This document shows positions 1-12,700 of a stretch of 64,000 bases of DNA, piece after piece. Origin of the DNA: Chrysomallon squamiferum (lineage: Eukaryota > Mollusca > Gastropoda > Neomphalida > Peltospiridae); assembly GCA_012295275.1 (NCBI GenBank), contig CM022670.1, positions 40,587,251-40,651,250 of the forward strand. The letters are read 5' to 3'. A program made the position numbers and the translations under genes. Within the stretch, counting starts at the first letter, position 1. The number at the start of each line of letters is the position of its first letter. The notes beneath the pieces are model-generated. The model did no database searches. It was not told where the DNA came from and saw only the letters and a program-made list of their open reading frames with translations.

Positions 1-2143
1 CCAAGTGGCTTTTATGTTTAGATTCGTGTTTTCTGTGTTTTTTATGTTTTTCCAAATTATCTTTCTTTCTGTGTACTGTCAGATCCCTGCTTTTTGATTC
101 ACTAGAGCGTGATTTGTGTTTTTTTGTTTGGTGTTCAGTTCTTTTTCGTTTTGGTGATCTGGAGTATGATCTGCTAACAGATCTATCCCAATAATCCCTG
201 TAATGGTAAGATCGCTTATGCCTCATTGAATGTCTAGAACTTCTTGAAGTCATGCTATCTGATCTTCTGTGTTCTCTGTTATCAATCAGATCATCTGCAG
301 AATCTGATTCTCTTGATCTATGATAATGCCTGTGTCTCTTGTGTGAAGATGATGATCTTGAAAACTTCTTGTGATAATATTTCGAAGGCGACAAAGATCT
401 TGAGTGTTGTCTCTTGTGATGGCTATAGATATACTGTAGCCTGCTTCTGGAATATGATGAGATACTGCTCTGTGGTTCTTCTGATGAATAGGATTCACAT
501 CTGGACCTTCTAGACCTTGGTTTTTCATTTTTGGAGGATTTTTTCTTTGGATGTTTATCAGTTTTATATTTTACATAATTCTCTTCCTTTGGAGCCTCAT
601 CATCAGATGATATTATCAGTGGAGAGCGTTCTTGCCATGGCCTGTCAAACCTAACAAAGATAACTTCATCACTATCAGAATCAGAATTAATAACCTGACT
701 GCTACTGGACTGTTCTAACTTTACTTTAGTTTCTGGGCAGGTATTCAAATTACTTTCTTTACTCTGTGTTTCTTGAGCAGTACTTGGGTTATCTTCAGTA
801 GTGGACACATTGATCTCATTAGCTGTAACTGCATTACCCCAAGATGGTCCAGGTATGGGAGAATCCCATCCTGCAAGACCTGTGCTTGAAGACACTGGAG
901 TAGAGAAAGTATTATCTTCAAGGAGATCTCTAAGATTTACTGTTCTAGGTGTCACTTCAGTTTCATACCATCGCCTTTCTGCTACTGGAGGTTCGATAGG
1001 CATCCGACGTCTGCGAACAACTGAATGTGCTCCAATCATTCCTGTTGAAGCAGATGGAGAAAGAATCATCACATCACTGTCATTAGAGCCATCAGAATCA
1101 CTGTCAGACACTGACTGGGCTTCCTGTTCATAAATAACCTTGGTATCATATATTGTCATTGAAAAAGGACATCTTGCAAACAGCTGAAACTCCTCCATGA
1201 AATGTCTGGTATATATGCCAATAAATGGGTACACATGCTGGTAAAATTCTTCACTCTGGATATCAAACCTCTTGATCAGTCCAGTGATGAGTTCAATCAG
1301 AAACTGAACATGCTGTTCATGGTTGTTCAAGAGAGCATTAAGCTCTCTGTTGAGCCAAGGAATCAGTCTGTGTATTGCAGCAGGATTAGCAGAAAAGAAT
1401 GCTGGAGTGATGTCTCTCTGTCTTCCATTGGTGTCAACTATTTCCTTCACCCTCATACAATTTCTGTAAATTCGTGACCTGAATTCCGATGTAGCAACTT
1501 GTCGTTGTCGGCGCCAGTTCTGCCTGGTAGAAACTCGACCTGTGCTTTGAAATCTCGCACCAACAGCAGCTGGATGCAGGATGTCTGCATACCGGTGAAA
1601 ACTGAAAATATGTTCCTGGGTCACTGTGGTACGGTATCGAAACCTTCTACCATTAGGGTTTTCCCACGAAGCCTGACTTTCTTGTCGTTCCAAGTGATAC
1701 TGATCATAATCTTCGTATGACCGCACATTGTGTATTATACTTTTGAAAGCCTGTTTACAAAGTGGACATTCTGCTTTGATTTTTGACCATTCCATGAGAC
1801 ATACAAAACAGAACATATGAAAGCAGCTGTCCGTGAACGACTTATTCTCGAGTCTGCTAAGACATATGGCACAGTTAGGTTCAGGAGATTTCACTGTTGG
1901 AGGAATTTCAACCTTACTGTTCTCACTGGGCTTCTGTTGTTTAACATCATCCGATGCTTCGTCTTTCTTTAATTCTGGTGATGGTTCTTGTTTCTCCGAT
2001 TTCTTGGCTTTAGGTTCCAAATCATCAAGTGGAACAGGATGTTCCTTCCTTTTGTTTTTTGATTTCTTCAGTCGTTCACTCCGTTTTAAAGTTTCTGGTG
2101 GAAAATTACATTTATTTTGTTTTGATTCGGCCATTGTTTCCAT
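1..2143 (-). CDS. TOPORS: TOPORS-like E3 ubiquitin/SUMO ligase, 3' end beyond window
   Basis: The reading frame is open on the minus strand from the ATG at 2143 to the window edge, giving 714 codons with no stop. A C3HC4 RING finger occupies residues about 91-129 (CAICL, then CFHMFCFVCL, ending CPLC). It is followed by AFKSIIHNVR and then a conserved TOPORS-type middle region. Further on are acidic serine-rich stretches, including VINSDSDSDEVIFV, which resembles a SUMO-interacting motif, and a long Arg/Ser/His/Lys-rich tail. Known TOPORS proteins are nuclear RING ligases that act on p53 and other partners and also promote SUMO conjugation; human TOPORS is about 1045 residues, so roughly the last third should lie to the left. 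A splice acceptor sits just upstream of the ATG (intron ends near 2148), so there is at least one upstream non-coding exon. A second in-frame ATG lies three codons downstream. Confidence 0.93.
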   Translation of the reverse strand, partial: METMAESKQNKCNFPPETLKRSERLKKSKNKRKEHPVPLDDLEPKAKKSEKQEPSPELKKDEASDDVKQQKPSENSKVEIPPTVKSPEPNCAICLSRLENKSFTDSCFHMFCFVCLMEWSKIKAECPLCKQAFKSIIHNVRSYEDYDQYHLERQESQASWENPNGRRFRYRTTVTQEHIFSFHRYADILHPAAVGARFQSTGRVSTRQNWRRQRQVATSEFRSRIYRNCMRVKEIVDTNGRQRDITPAFFSANPAAIHRLIPWLNRELNALLNNHEQHVQFLIELITGLIKRFDIQSEEFYQHVYPFIGIYTRHFMEEFQLFARCPFSMTIYDTKVIYEQEAQSVSDSDSDGSNDSDVMILSPSASTGMIGAHSVVRRRRMPIEPPVAERRWYETEVTPRTVNLRDLLEDNTFSTPVSSSTGLAGWDSPIPGPSWGNAVTANEINVSTTEDNPSTAQETQSKESNLNTCPETKVKLEQSSSSQVINSDSDSDEVIFVRFDRPWQERSPLIISSDDEAPKEENYVKYKTDKHPKKKSSKNEKPRSRRSRCESYSSEEPQSSISSYSRSRLQYIYSHHKRQHSRSLSPSKYYHKKFSRSSSSHKRHRHYHRSRESDSADDLIDNREHRRSDSMTSRSSRHSMRHKRSYHYRDYWDRSVSRSYSRSPKRKRTEHQTKKHKSRSSESKSRDLTVHRKKDNLEKHKKHRKHESKHKSHL
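1757..1873 (-). other. RING finger (C3HC4) of the TOPORS-like gene
   Basis: This segment encodes residues 91-129. The cysteine and histidine spacing fits a C3HC4 RING: CAIC, a central CFHMFCFVC and a terminal CPLC. The EWSKIKAECPLCKQAF-type ending is characteristic of TOPORS. All eight zinc ligands are present, so E2 binding should be intact. Confidence 0.93.
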
Positions 2144-2477
2144 GTACCTGCAAGAAAATAATAAATGTATTAGCTAGTTTTGATGATGAAAAGTGTTAAT
2201 ATATTTAAATATTTTATGAAGGAGAGGTGTGAAAATATCTGTTTATTAAATTAGTTTTAATTCCATACATCTACTGAATGTGACCGACTATAGAATAAAA
2301 AGTACAAAGATATGTCACTTTTGTGTAAAGATGGTTTCCAGTACTGAAATAAGTGGAAATAGTAATACTAATAAAGAAAATTGTTCAAGAGATTTATACA
2401 ACAGTCATTCAGGTGATTTGTTTATGTAATCAAGTAATACATGTTACAGATGTAAATTGTTGCTGTGTAACTAGAAA

Positions 2478-2480
2478 GAA

Positions 2481-2531
<51 letters not shown>

Positions 2532-2565
2532 TAAATAAATAAAAAAAATAATAAAAAAAAAAAAA
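2478..2565. repeat. (AT)n / (AAAT)n microsatellite
   Basis: An A-tract is followed by about 16 AT units and then AAAT units and A-rich sequence. It is pure simple sequence within the TOPORS-like 5' leader region. Confidence 0.95.
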
Positions 2566-3836
2566 ATAACAAATGGTCTATCCACTGGTCTGAAATGAAA
2601 ATGAAACACTGAAATACTGTCATCACAAATCTTTATCTCCTTTTTCTGTGACTTTTATGTGTTTTGTCCAAATAAACAAAAGCAAAAAGCTTTAAAAATA
2701 ATAATTGCAGATACTATTTATATACAAGGAGTACATTTGTTTCTGTTTTTTATTTTATTGTATTGTATTGTATTTTATGTTATTATTATTATTAATATTA
2801 ATATTATTATTGTTTTGTTTTTTTAAATGACAGTTGAAAATTTTGTTGTAGAATTATAGTCAGAAAGCTCATAAAACTACAGGTTTTAATTTCATAAATA
2901 AATTTTAAAGGTTATTTCTTATGTAAATAATTAGTTGGAATTATGGAAAACTATATATTTTCTTCTCCTTCTTTCCTTTTTTTTTTTAAAATAAATAAAT
3001 AAATAAATAAATAATAATAACAATAATAATTATTATTTAAATTTTATTTAGTTCATTGATTAACTCATCTCCCAGGTCCAAATGTCTTCACAAAAATAGT
3101 TCCTTCTAAGCAAACAGCTAATCCACTTTTTGTAGTAAACAGTTAGAAGTATCTTAGAAAAGCAACTTTTCCTATTTTACAGAATGTATTATGCTTTTCC
3201 TTTTTTACTACAGATGAATCCCATTCAAATAATTCTTTCATATTCAGATAGCAACATGAGGATTATAATTAACAAAAAGGAGTAAACAGTTAGTGGATGT
3301 GACATGACTGACAATCATGTGGACTTTTTACATCTGCTCTTGCATAAAAGAAAAAAGAAATGAAGTGGCAACAAAATAGTGAGCAAAACCTCTTTTAACA
3401 TGAGGTTGACTTAAATTGTAAGATTATCTAGGGTTCCACTGACACTATTTCATAAGAATAATGATAAATTTTCATATTCACCAATTTCGTCGAAGGGCAC
3501 ATATGACAACGTAGAAAGCTACAAGTTTATCAGTGAAGAAAATAAAATTTAGAAAATTTGATTTGACAAGCCATTGTGGACACAGACGTACTTTTATGAC
3601 CTTTTTATGTCAAGAGAAGGATAGCAGCAGAACAACAAATCACTGTAAAATATTCAGTAGAATCTTTGCAGACATGAAACGTTGACATTTGAGACAGATC
3701 AACAAAAACTGTTTACCAACATTGCAACTAGGCGTAGAAGAAAACTGCGAGATTACTAACGTTTCAAAACAAACTGTTAATAGTTTTTGATAAATTAGAA
3801 GTACCCAAATGCAAGGTAATATGGTAACAGGTACTA

Positions 3837-3900
3837 TGACGTCAGGGTAGACTATCATTCTTCCTCATGCCTAGTCGTATCTCTATTACGTCATAGAGAT
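3837..3900. promoter_or_regulatory. Candidate shared promoter elements: CRE palindrome and hairpin
   Basis: A perfect TGACGTCA (CRE/ATF consensus) lies at 3837-3844. A second TACGTCA lies at 3887-3893, in the loop of an 8-bp perfect inverted repeat spanning 3879-3900 (ATCTCTAT / ATAGAGAT). An outer imperfect inverted repeat (AGGGTAGAC near 3845, GTCTACCCT near 3917) encloses the hairpin. The motifs are seen directly; a regulatory role for either flanking gene is inferred from position only. Confidence 0.4.
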
Positions 3901-4877
3901 CACTACTACATTATGTCTACCCTAATACTAATAATAGTTCTTTAATATCATAATAAATTAGAGATCATTTTATTCAAAATACCTTTGGCCGCCTGATTAT
4001 GTAAAGAATTCTCGGTTGAGGTCACATAACAACAGAAACAGTTGCCGTTTCTATCTGGAAACTTCGAATAAAAACACTGTAAAAGGTTTACAAACTAGAT
4101 TAATTTACAATACACCTTCTTCCATTTTCTTTTAATGCGATTGTCTTGAAATCAAGGCTATGGTTGGTCAGTTATCAACCAATCATTTTTGTTCAAAGAA
4201 AAACGTCCTACTGCAGGAGGAGTAATTATTGTCTTGTTTCTATTTTGAATATTATTTGGATTATTATAACAAAAGTTTAATTATTTACCATATACTAATT
4301 CGGCATGATCAATATTATTTAAAACTACTTTACTGTAAGCTATAGTACAATATATGTCATGCATTACATATATTATATGTGTATATGTATATTTGATTAT
4401 AAATAATTACTCATATCATGGCGGTGTTTTTTAAGTTAGGACGCGATAAATATTTTTCTTTCACGTGAACAAACTTTATAGCTAATATGGATGCCTTAGC
4501 TGTTGTCATCTTACATAGCGACATTACCAAATATAATGAATGACATGTAACTTCTAAAGACTAAAAGTCTCTATCTGTTGTGGTAATCTTCCTCATTTCC
4601 GTGTATTTTATTTTCAATTATTCGATTATTTCTTTATTTAATTATTATTAATATATTCATATTCATGATATTGCAGTTATTATTTATTTCATTTATTTTA
4701 TTTACCTTATATGAGAAATACAGTTTTCGTAAAGATGTCTTAAACAAAAGAGTAATTGTACTCCAAGAATTTTCGAAATTCCTGTTTTGTTGTTTATTAT
4801 AATTTATATATAATATATTATTATATTGTTATGAATGATAACGGTTCATTGACTGCTAGTTCCTGACTTAAACCGAA

Positions 4878-5190
4878 AACGTGAAAAGAAATGTTTAAAA
4901 TATAGTTGATATAATTAAGTGTTACTGTTATGAGTGATCCAGAAGACGGCAGTGAAATTTTTCCTTTATCAGATACACAGACAGCTCAAGGTATTACTAC
5001 AAGTGTTTAATAAACAAACAAACAAACAAATGACTGTTTGTACATGGCACTTCATGTCGTAAAATGGAAAAGAAATTTATTAAATTTAGTTATTATAATT
5101 AAGTATTACTGTTATGAGTAATCATGAAGACAGAACTAAAAAGTTCCTTTATCAGATACTGCTCAGTAGTTAATAAACAAACAAACAAAC
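4878..5190 (+). repeat. Direct duplication covering ERCC6L2 exon 1; decayed second copy
   Basis: The interval 4878-5035 (first exon plus flanks) is repeated in degenerate form at 5060-5190. Both contain ATAATTAAGT, GTTACTG or ATTACTG, TTATGAGT, GAAGACAG, CCTTTATCAGATAC, GCTCA and the AATAAACAAACAAACAAACAAA tail. In the second copy the ATG is at 5114 but the donor site is lost and the frame stops after 19 codons, so it is a dead exon copy or an upstream-type mini-frame if retained. Confidence 0.75.
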
Positions 5191-8100
5191 AAAATCAAAA
5201 AATACAAAACAAAACAAACAAAATGAAAAATACAAAACAAAACAAACAAAAACAACAAACAAGTAAATACCAGATGGTGTAATATCTAGTTTTATGAAAA
5301 TTATACAGAATGCTTATTTACATTTTACTGAACTTAATTTAGTATTATAATCTATAGTAACATACTATGCAGTGGTAAATAATTAAATGCAGCTTGAATT
5401 TTTTTATATAGCATTTTTAAAATATCTGTCACCAAAATATACTTTCAATTTTGGAATAAAATTGTAAAATGTCTTTACATGCTGTGAGTTAAAATACTTT
5501 GAAATGGTGTATTTCAAATGTTACAGATGCTTTGTATTTTTTATTCATGGTACATTCTCTAGCCCATGACAGCATATACATTACAAGGGTTATCTGTATG
5601 ATATTAGAAATCATAACCTTCAAGTTCAGATCTTATTTTCTAAGCCATTCAATTCCAACATAAAACAAAATAAGTTCTAAAAGATATCTGATGTTTATTT
5701 AATTTTTTTATAAGTATTTATAACACTTTACTTGATACTGTTTAAAAACGCTGATAAAAATTAAAATGTCTGATCTTTGTTGCAGTTTGGTGTACAGGTG
5801 ATGAATGTCTTGCACCTTGGTCAGGAGATAGTTCATGTTACAAAGCTGTAATTAAAAAGCTAAACTTACATTCTGATGGCAAGTTCTATGCCTCCGTGAA
5901 ATTCTGCCAATACAGCTCTGATGACAATGAGGAAATCCCCATCACAAGTCTTCAAAAAATCCATTCACCAAAACAAAACAAAGCTTCCAAACAAAAGAAA
6001 ATTAGAAGTAAGACAAAAAAACCATTTATTTCATTGTTATCCTTTGTTTTTACATGAAATGTTTGGTCTGTGTTTGTTGAGTTAATCAAAATATATATAT
6101 ATTTTTTTTATATAAAAAATAATAATAAAAATTAGTGTTGAATTGAGCATAGGAATCTAGGCAAGGATGACAAAAGATAAAATTAATAATCCTGTACAGA
6201 TGATTCAATAAAAACAGTTACTTGCCTTCTCTTGTGGAATTGTTACTGTAAAACTGAATGGAATTTTCATTTCATATCTGAGTTGTTGCACATACAAATG
6301 GTCTTGACAAATGGTCAACAAGTTTAAACTGAATATCCTTAGAATTTTAGTGTTTATTTAATTAAAATAAACATTTGTTTAATAATTAGCATTTCACTGT
6401 ACCGCTGTGAATAATCATCAGCTTATTTGAGTGGTTTAAACAACAGTTCACAAAGGTGTCTGATTTTAGTTGATACTAATATAATCTGTATTTGATTGTA
6501 ATATCATTTGTTAAAATGTTATATATATTTCAAAATTTTCAGTTAATTATTATTATTATTCTTATTAAGATTTTAGATTAAAATTTTCCATTTGTATCAT
6601 TTTTGTATTACTTGTGGCATAGAATTATCAACAAACCAGTATATCAAGGAAAATAAAATAAAACAAAAACAACAACAAAACAGCAACAGTAGAAAAATGA
6701 ACTGTTGTAAAGAGAAAAAAGGCTTTGCCAAAAATGATTTGTTGTTTAACAGTTTTATTATTCATTTTTCTTACAGTGAATTTTTAAAATATAATTGTTT
6801 AAAAAACGTCTGTGAGACTATTAAATATACTAAAATTTAAAATAGTAATGAAAATAATAATAAATGTTTTCAGACAGTGCAAATGATGATGGTGTCAGTT
6901 CTAGCCTGTTCAAACCTCTGACAGGAAATGAAAACAAAAGGAGTCTGATGTACGTGTATTTCAGTATTTATTCACATGGGTTACACTGTTGTGGTTTCTT
7001 CCAGAAAAATAATGACAGTATGATTATAGACGTGGTTTTAGTACATTTTTGTAGCAGTATGTTTACATTTGAAAGTTTAGGAAAGTTGGTCATGATCTGA
7101 ACTGTGTTAAAATGTCATTGAAGATGACAGGTTTTTTTAAATGCTTTATTTAAGTTAATTTTTTAAAAACAGCTTACTTTACTCTTGCATTTAGATGAAA
7201 TGATTTTTAGCATCTTCTCACAACACTTGAGTTTAAAGTGTTTAATTCAGACCACAGTGCTTTTTGTCCTATTTTCAGTGAAGGATTCGATGATGCAGAC
7301 CCTTGTGAGGAACATTTAGAAAAATTGTTACAGAGAAATGCAAAGTCTACAGGCAAAGGGAAAATCTCACTGTGGAAGATAAACACAAAACATGACAAGA
7401 AAACATCAACAAAGAAGAACAGAAAATCTGTGACTGGAAGAACAGCTACAAAACAAGACATAAAGGAGTCTACTCATGGATCTATGTTAGTTGTTTATTA
7501 GTACTGAATTATGCTTTTAAAAGGAACAAGAATTGTCATCCATACTCTTTCTGCCATCTTGTCATAGATAAAAAAACCATTTAAGCAGATTAAATGTGGA
7601 CTCAGTCTTATTTGAAATTGGAGTGTCATTATTTTTCTTCCTAGCAGTAGTCCCTAGATTAAAATTCTAACATGATGTAATTTTACACGTTACAATTTCA
7701 ATCTAGGACTTTGGCTGTCTGGAAAATTACTCAGTTCATTTTTAAAATGATAAAATTTCATAAATACACTTATTTATTTACAGCGACGCTTCCAGTAGTT
7801 TTAGATTGTTAGTGAATTGGGAATTTATTTTTGTCAAGTGTAATTTCTGAGATACGACTAAAAATGATCCATTTCATCCGTAGTTTTAAAAGACACATAT
7901 TGAAAATGATCAAGCTGAGAAATGGTGGGCTATTGACTCTGAGCATAAGGATGTAGTAATGTTATTTCCAGTTCAGTCTGGTTATTAAAGTAAAGAGCCA
8001 TCCTATCTGTGCACATTACTGGAAAACTTTAGAGGCTTTTCTCTGAAAAATGTGTTTTGACAGAGCATAATTAGATTAATTAGATTTTTTTAATTTTAGG

Positions 8101-9720
8101 TTTTTATATTCCAGTGTTCATGAGTGTCAAGAACCTTGTACAAGTACTGGGATTACAACCACATCAAGAGTTATCTCTGAAAACCATGCTGAAAATAAAC
8201 CATCGGAAGATACTGAAAAAAAGGATGTCATTTCTAATGATGATCCATCTCAGGCTTGGGATGCCATTTTTTCTTCTTCCTCCAACATTTCTCCTAGACA
8301 TAATCCAAACAAAGAGGAGACAAAAAGTGCTAAGGAAGGTAAATTAAAATGTTTAAATAACCAAATGATGTCACTGTTAATAAATTTCACCTTATTTTTC
8401 TAATTTAATTTGAATTTTTTTATTACAATTATCAATGATTTCGTTGTTTTTAAATTCAACAACGTTCATATTCTGATGTATCGTATAAGAGAGAGACAAA
8501 ACTACAGAATTCACATTTTTTGTTATGTTTGCAAGTTTCTGATTGCAATGATAATTTGCATTTTTCTTCTACAATGATGGTATTTTTTAACATTTTCTGT
8601 TTTACTGTGGACTGCATACATTTTTTAAAATTATTATCCATAGCTGTGGAGAATATTAAAAAGAAAAAAAAAAAAAAAAAATGTTCAATATGTTTTAAAC
8701 AAGTTGAGTTCAAAACATTAACAGTAAAATGGCAATTGACACTCATTTTTTACCTCTTTTTTTCAGAATTGCAAGAGATGAATGTCTTATTATTTGTAAA
8801 GACTGTTACTAAGTGTTGAAAATTTCAGGTTTCTCTGACAGTGATATGGAAAAGCCACACTTCTCTTTCCCAGCTTCAACCGCTAAAGTGACCTTCCAAC
8901 TTTCTGAAGCAGGTGAAACCCCCACAGTGGAGGTAGATATACAGATACTGTCACAGTTTTGTAAATCAGTTCATTTGCATGATGTTCATCATTATCATTT
9001 TTATTATCATTTTTATTATAATGTTACATTTATTATTATTATTTAACTCTTTGTTGTTCTTATGTTTATTAATCATAATAAAAATATTCTGATCGTTCAG
9101 TAACGCTGTCTAAATTTCCTTTCTGTTCGTTTATATTTGTTAGATTTTTTAATTTCAATTATTGTTATTTAGTTATATGTTTTTAAGTATAATGTTCTTT
9201 GAATACAAATTCTATAATCTAATAATTTCTCTTTTATTTTAAGACATCTTCTTGTAACAGTTAGTTAAATTATATATATATATTATATATTTCTTTTATA
9301 TATTTTTTCAGAATAGAATTTGGGGGCTGGGTGTTGGTTATGTAAGGTTCCAAGAACTTCAGGATACTAACAGTGTATTAAAATCTTAACATTATTTCCA
9401 TTTTCAGGTCCCAGCAACAATCAACCAGTATCTGCGAGATTATCAAAGAGAAGGGATTGCATTTTTGTATTCTCACTACAAACATGAACAGGGTGCTATT
9501 CTAGGAGATGATATGGGTCTTGGAAAAACTGTTGAGGTGTTTGTTGTGTTTCTTTTCTTCTGTAATGTTTTGCATTTTTTTTTTTCTACTCATGCATTGA
9601 AATATTTTTGTTGAACTGAACAATATTTCTAAGCTTTGTCACTCCCATTAAATGTCCTAAATTAAGATCAGTATTTTGTGGCAGGTATGTTGTTTTTATT
9701 TTCTAGTCATTAACTTATTT

Positions 9721-9771
<51 letters not shown>

Positions 9772-12700
9772 CTGTGTGTGCATTTGTATGAAATACCAAT
9801 TCTGAATTTTCATATTTGTTTTGGTTTTGTAAATAAAACAAGTTAAAACCATTTCTTTTCATTATTCTGTTGTAATCTATGAAAAATAGGCCTTCTAAAT
9901 TCTGTTGTAATCTATGAAAACTTTCTATAAAATCATTTTAAAAATTAAAGAGAAAGCTATAATTACAATTATTCTGACTGTGTTATTGCTATATTTGCTT
10001 GTTCAAATTTATAATGATTTTTCTGCAACTCAAATGAATAATTTAGACAAGAGAATGAACCTATTTTGGCATGAAAAATGATGAAAAATTGGAAAATGTT
10101 ACAAAATAATAAAAATAAAAAATGAAAATAAATGTCTTTCTTGTTTGCAATAGCTGTTGGTTTTGACTTCACCTATCTTAACATAATTTGATAACAGATG
10201 TTTTCTACGCAAATCACAGAACTAAAATATTACAAGTTTAATTTTTGTTATTTTTTTTAATAAAAGGTAATTGGACTTTTGGCTGCTTTACTTCACAAAA
10301 AAGGAAACAGAATTGATGTAATGAAACAGAAACCAAAATTTATCAGAATGGTGAGATTTATTTTTATTATTTTAACACTGATTGATCTGAGGTATCATTA
10401 TTATTAAATAATAACAAAACTATTATAATAACATTGAAATTGACTTTGTTTTCCTTGAAGTATTAAAATCACGGCATTAATGCCACTCAAATATCTCATT
10501 TTGGTAATTACTGTTTCAGCCATTACAAAATATTATGTTTATGAAAGCCACATTATAATATTTTCCTTTTGTTGGGAGTATTCATGTAATCATCCCTGTG
10601 TTGCTAACTGACAGGACATAGCTTACAAAAAATTGACAGCAGAAGTCTTTTTAATCTCTGTTCATATTTGTGAAATTTGACCTTTGACCTGTTTTGATTT
10701 GTAGCTTTCTCAGAATTCTGACTGGCACGAAGATGAGGAGGAACAGAAAGTGTTTCTGATTATTGGTCCTGGGAGTGTCCTGTACAACTGGCTTGAAGAA
10801 CTTGATACATGGGGGTACTTCAGAGCAAGGTAGTACTAGTAAATACTTGTTACCTCGCATTTTGCAGTTAGTAAACAGTCTGACAGTTAGTGGTAGGTGA
10901 GGCCATTTTCAAAACAAAACAAAGTTGTTTATTGTGTAATTTTCAAATACATTGGTCTAGAACCATAAAGAGCAGACCCCATTATACAAATGCCAGTATA
11001 ATCTGTATTTTAATTATTTTAGTAATAATTTCTAATTTATTGTGTATGTGTTTATGTACATAAATTGGACTTTATATAATATAAATTGTTACATAAATCA
11101 GTTGTTCTACATTTGCGTCCAGAATTGCATTTATTTTACACAAATAATAAAGACACATAAGCATGCATTACCCTCTCACACACAAATATTTACTGTTATT
11201 AAAAATAAATAAAATAATAATATAATATTTCAAAAGGTCAGTTTGATTTTTCCAGTCCCTGCAATTTATTTCAGGAAGTACCACGGTAAAGATAAGGAAT
11301 CTTGCTTAGCAGACATCAAGAAAAACAAAGTTGAAATTGTGGTCACAACTTTTGAAACATTCAGAGATAATGTGGTTTGTGAAATAATTATTTACTTTTT
11401 TAAGTTTTAAAAGAAGACAATTTGTGAAAAAAAAAATCTAATTTATTTTTGTCAGTGTAAAAAAACAAAGATTTTGAAACTGTTTTATATATTTTCATTT
11501 GTACTTGACAGATATTTGAGTTGGGTTCAGTTACCTCTTTCTCTGTATTTTCTTTGTATCTTAATGACTGAAGATGAGTAAGATATGAAACTGAGAATAT
11601 TAACATTTGCAAATGTAGTTTTATTTCTTTTTATACTTGCAAATTATTGTTTTATTTGCTTCCTACGTCAGTCCTTGCAATACATTATGTAGTAAATTTA
11701 AAAGAATGTATAAATATATAGTACTTTAAACCATCTTCCATGAACTAGTATCCAGACTGAGAATAACTGGTCTAATGTCTGTGAATATTTGATTTTCTAT
11801 CATCTTCAGTAATTGTTAGAACTACTTGTCTTAACTGAAATGTATTAATTCCATTGTTTAATATTTATTCAATTAATTTTCTATATTTATTATGAATATT
11901 AGAGAGAACTGAATTCCATTGACTGGGATGCTGTAATTGTGGATGAAGTACACAGAATAAAGGTTAGTACATTCTCAGTCATTGAATTTATAATATTAAC
12001 TTAACAAGTATAATTTAGGTATCGGTGATCTAGAATAATTTTCAAACTTTATGTGAATCATTAATCAAAAACAAGTTCTTTTACTGTTCCTACTGATTAT
12101 TTCATTACCTCTGTTGTTTTGCTTGTTCTATAGTTGCTGAAATTTTGATGGTTTTTACTTTCCTCCTTGCGCTTACTTTTTATATAACAAAATAATGTTA
12201 AGATGTTCAAAATATAAAAATAAACAATAGCAGCAGCTATATATATATATATATGAATATGTAGCAGCATTCTAACCATACAGTAAATATTTATAATGTC
12301 AGAAAGAGGTGAAAGTATTTTATGCATTAGTTAATTCTGTAAATTTTTGTTTGTTCACTCAGGGTTTGAAAGCACAAACAACACAGGCTCTGCGAACCTT
12401 GGTTACCAAAAAGAGATTTGGTTTGACAGGAACCATTCTTCAGAATAACATGACAGAACTGTGGTCAATACTTGACTGGTATTTATCATAAGTCAGTTGT
12501 TTTTAAACACAGCACTGTAAAAATAAATTGATGATCTCAAATATAATTAACTACATTAAATTATTTTGTGTTTATGGGTTGTTGTTGTTGTTTTTTTCAC
12601 ATATAATCACTTAACCATGATGAGAAAATTAAGTCAGTGAATATGGTCATTATTCCTATTTTCAGTGATTATATTAAATCTGTGATGTTACAACAAACTG

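Larger units (their letters stand above)
2144..4929. other. Intergenic/5' leader region between divergent TOPORS-like and ERCC6L2 genes
   Basis: No convincing coding exon is seen. The two coding starts are about 2.8 kb apart and point away from each other, so both promoters and the TOPORS-like 5' untranslated exon must lie here. A plausible minus-strand donor (AAAG followed by gtattt) occurs at about 3983, which would make sequence just above it a candidate TOPORS-like leader exon; this is inference. The segment 3990-4250 is less AT-rich than its surroundings. Simple repeats include (AT)n with (AAAT)n at about 2478-2565, (TATTG)n at about 2755-2775 and (AAAT)n at about 2993-3013. Confidence 0.6.

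Noticed and set aside
6592-6840. Possible extra ERCC6L2 exon
   Set aside because: No usable splice sites in phase; exons 2 and 3 join correctly without it, and composition matches intron.
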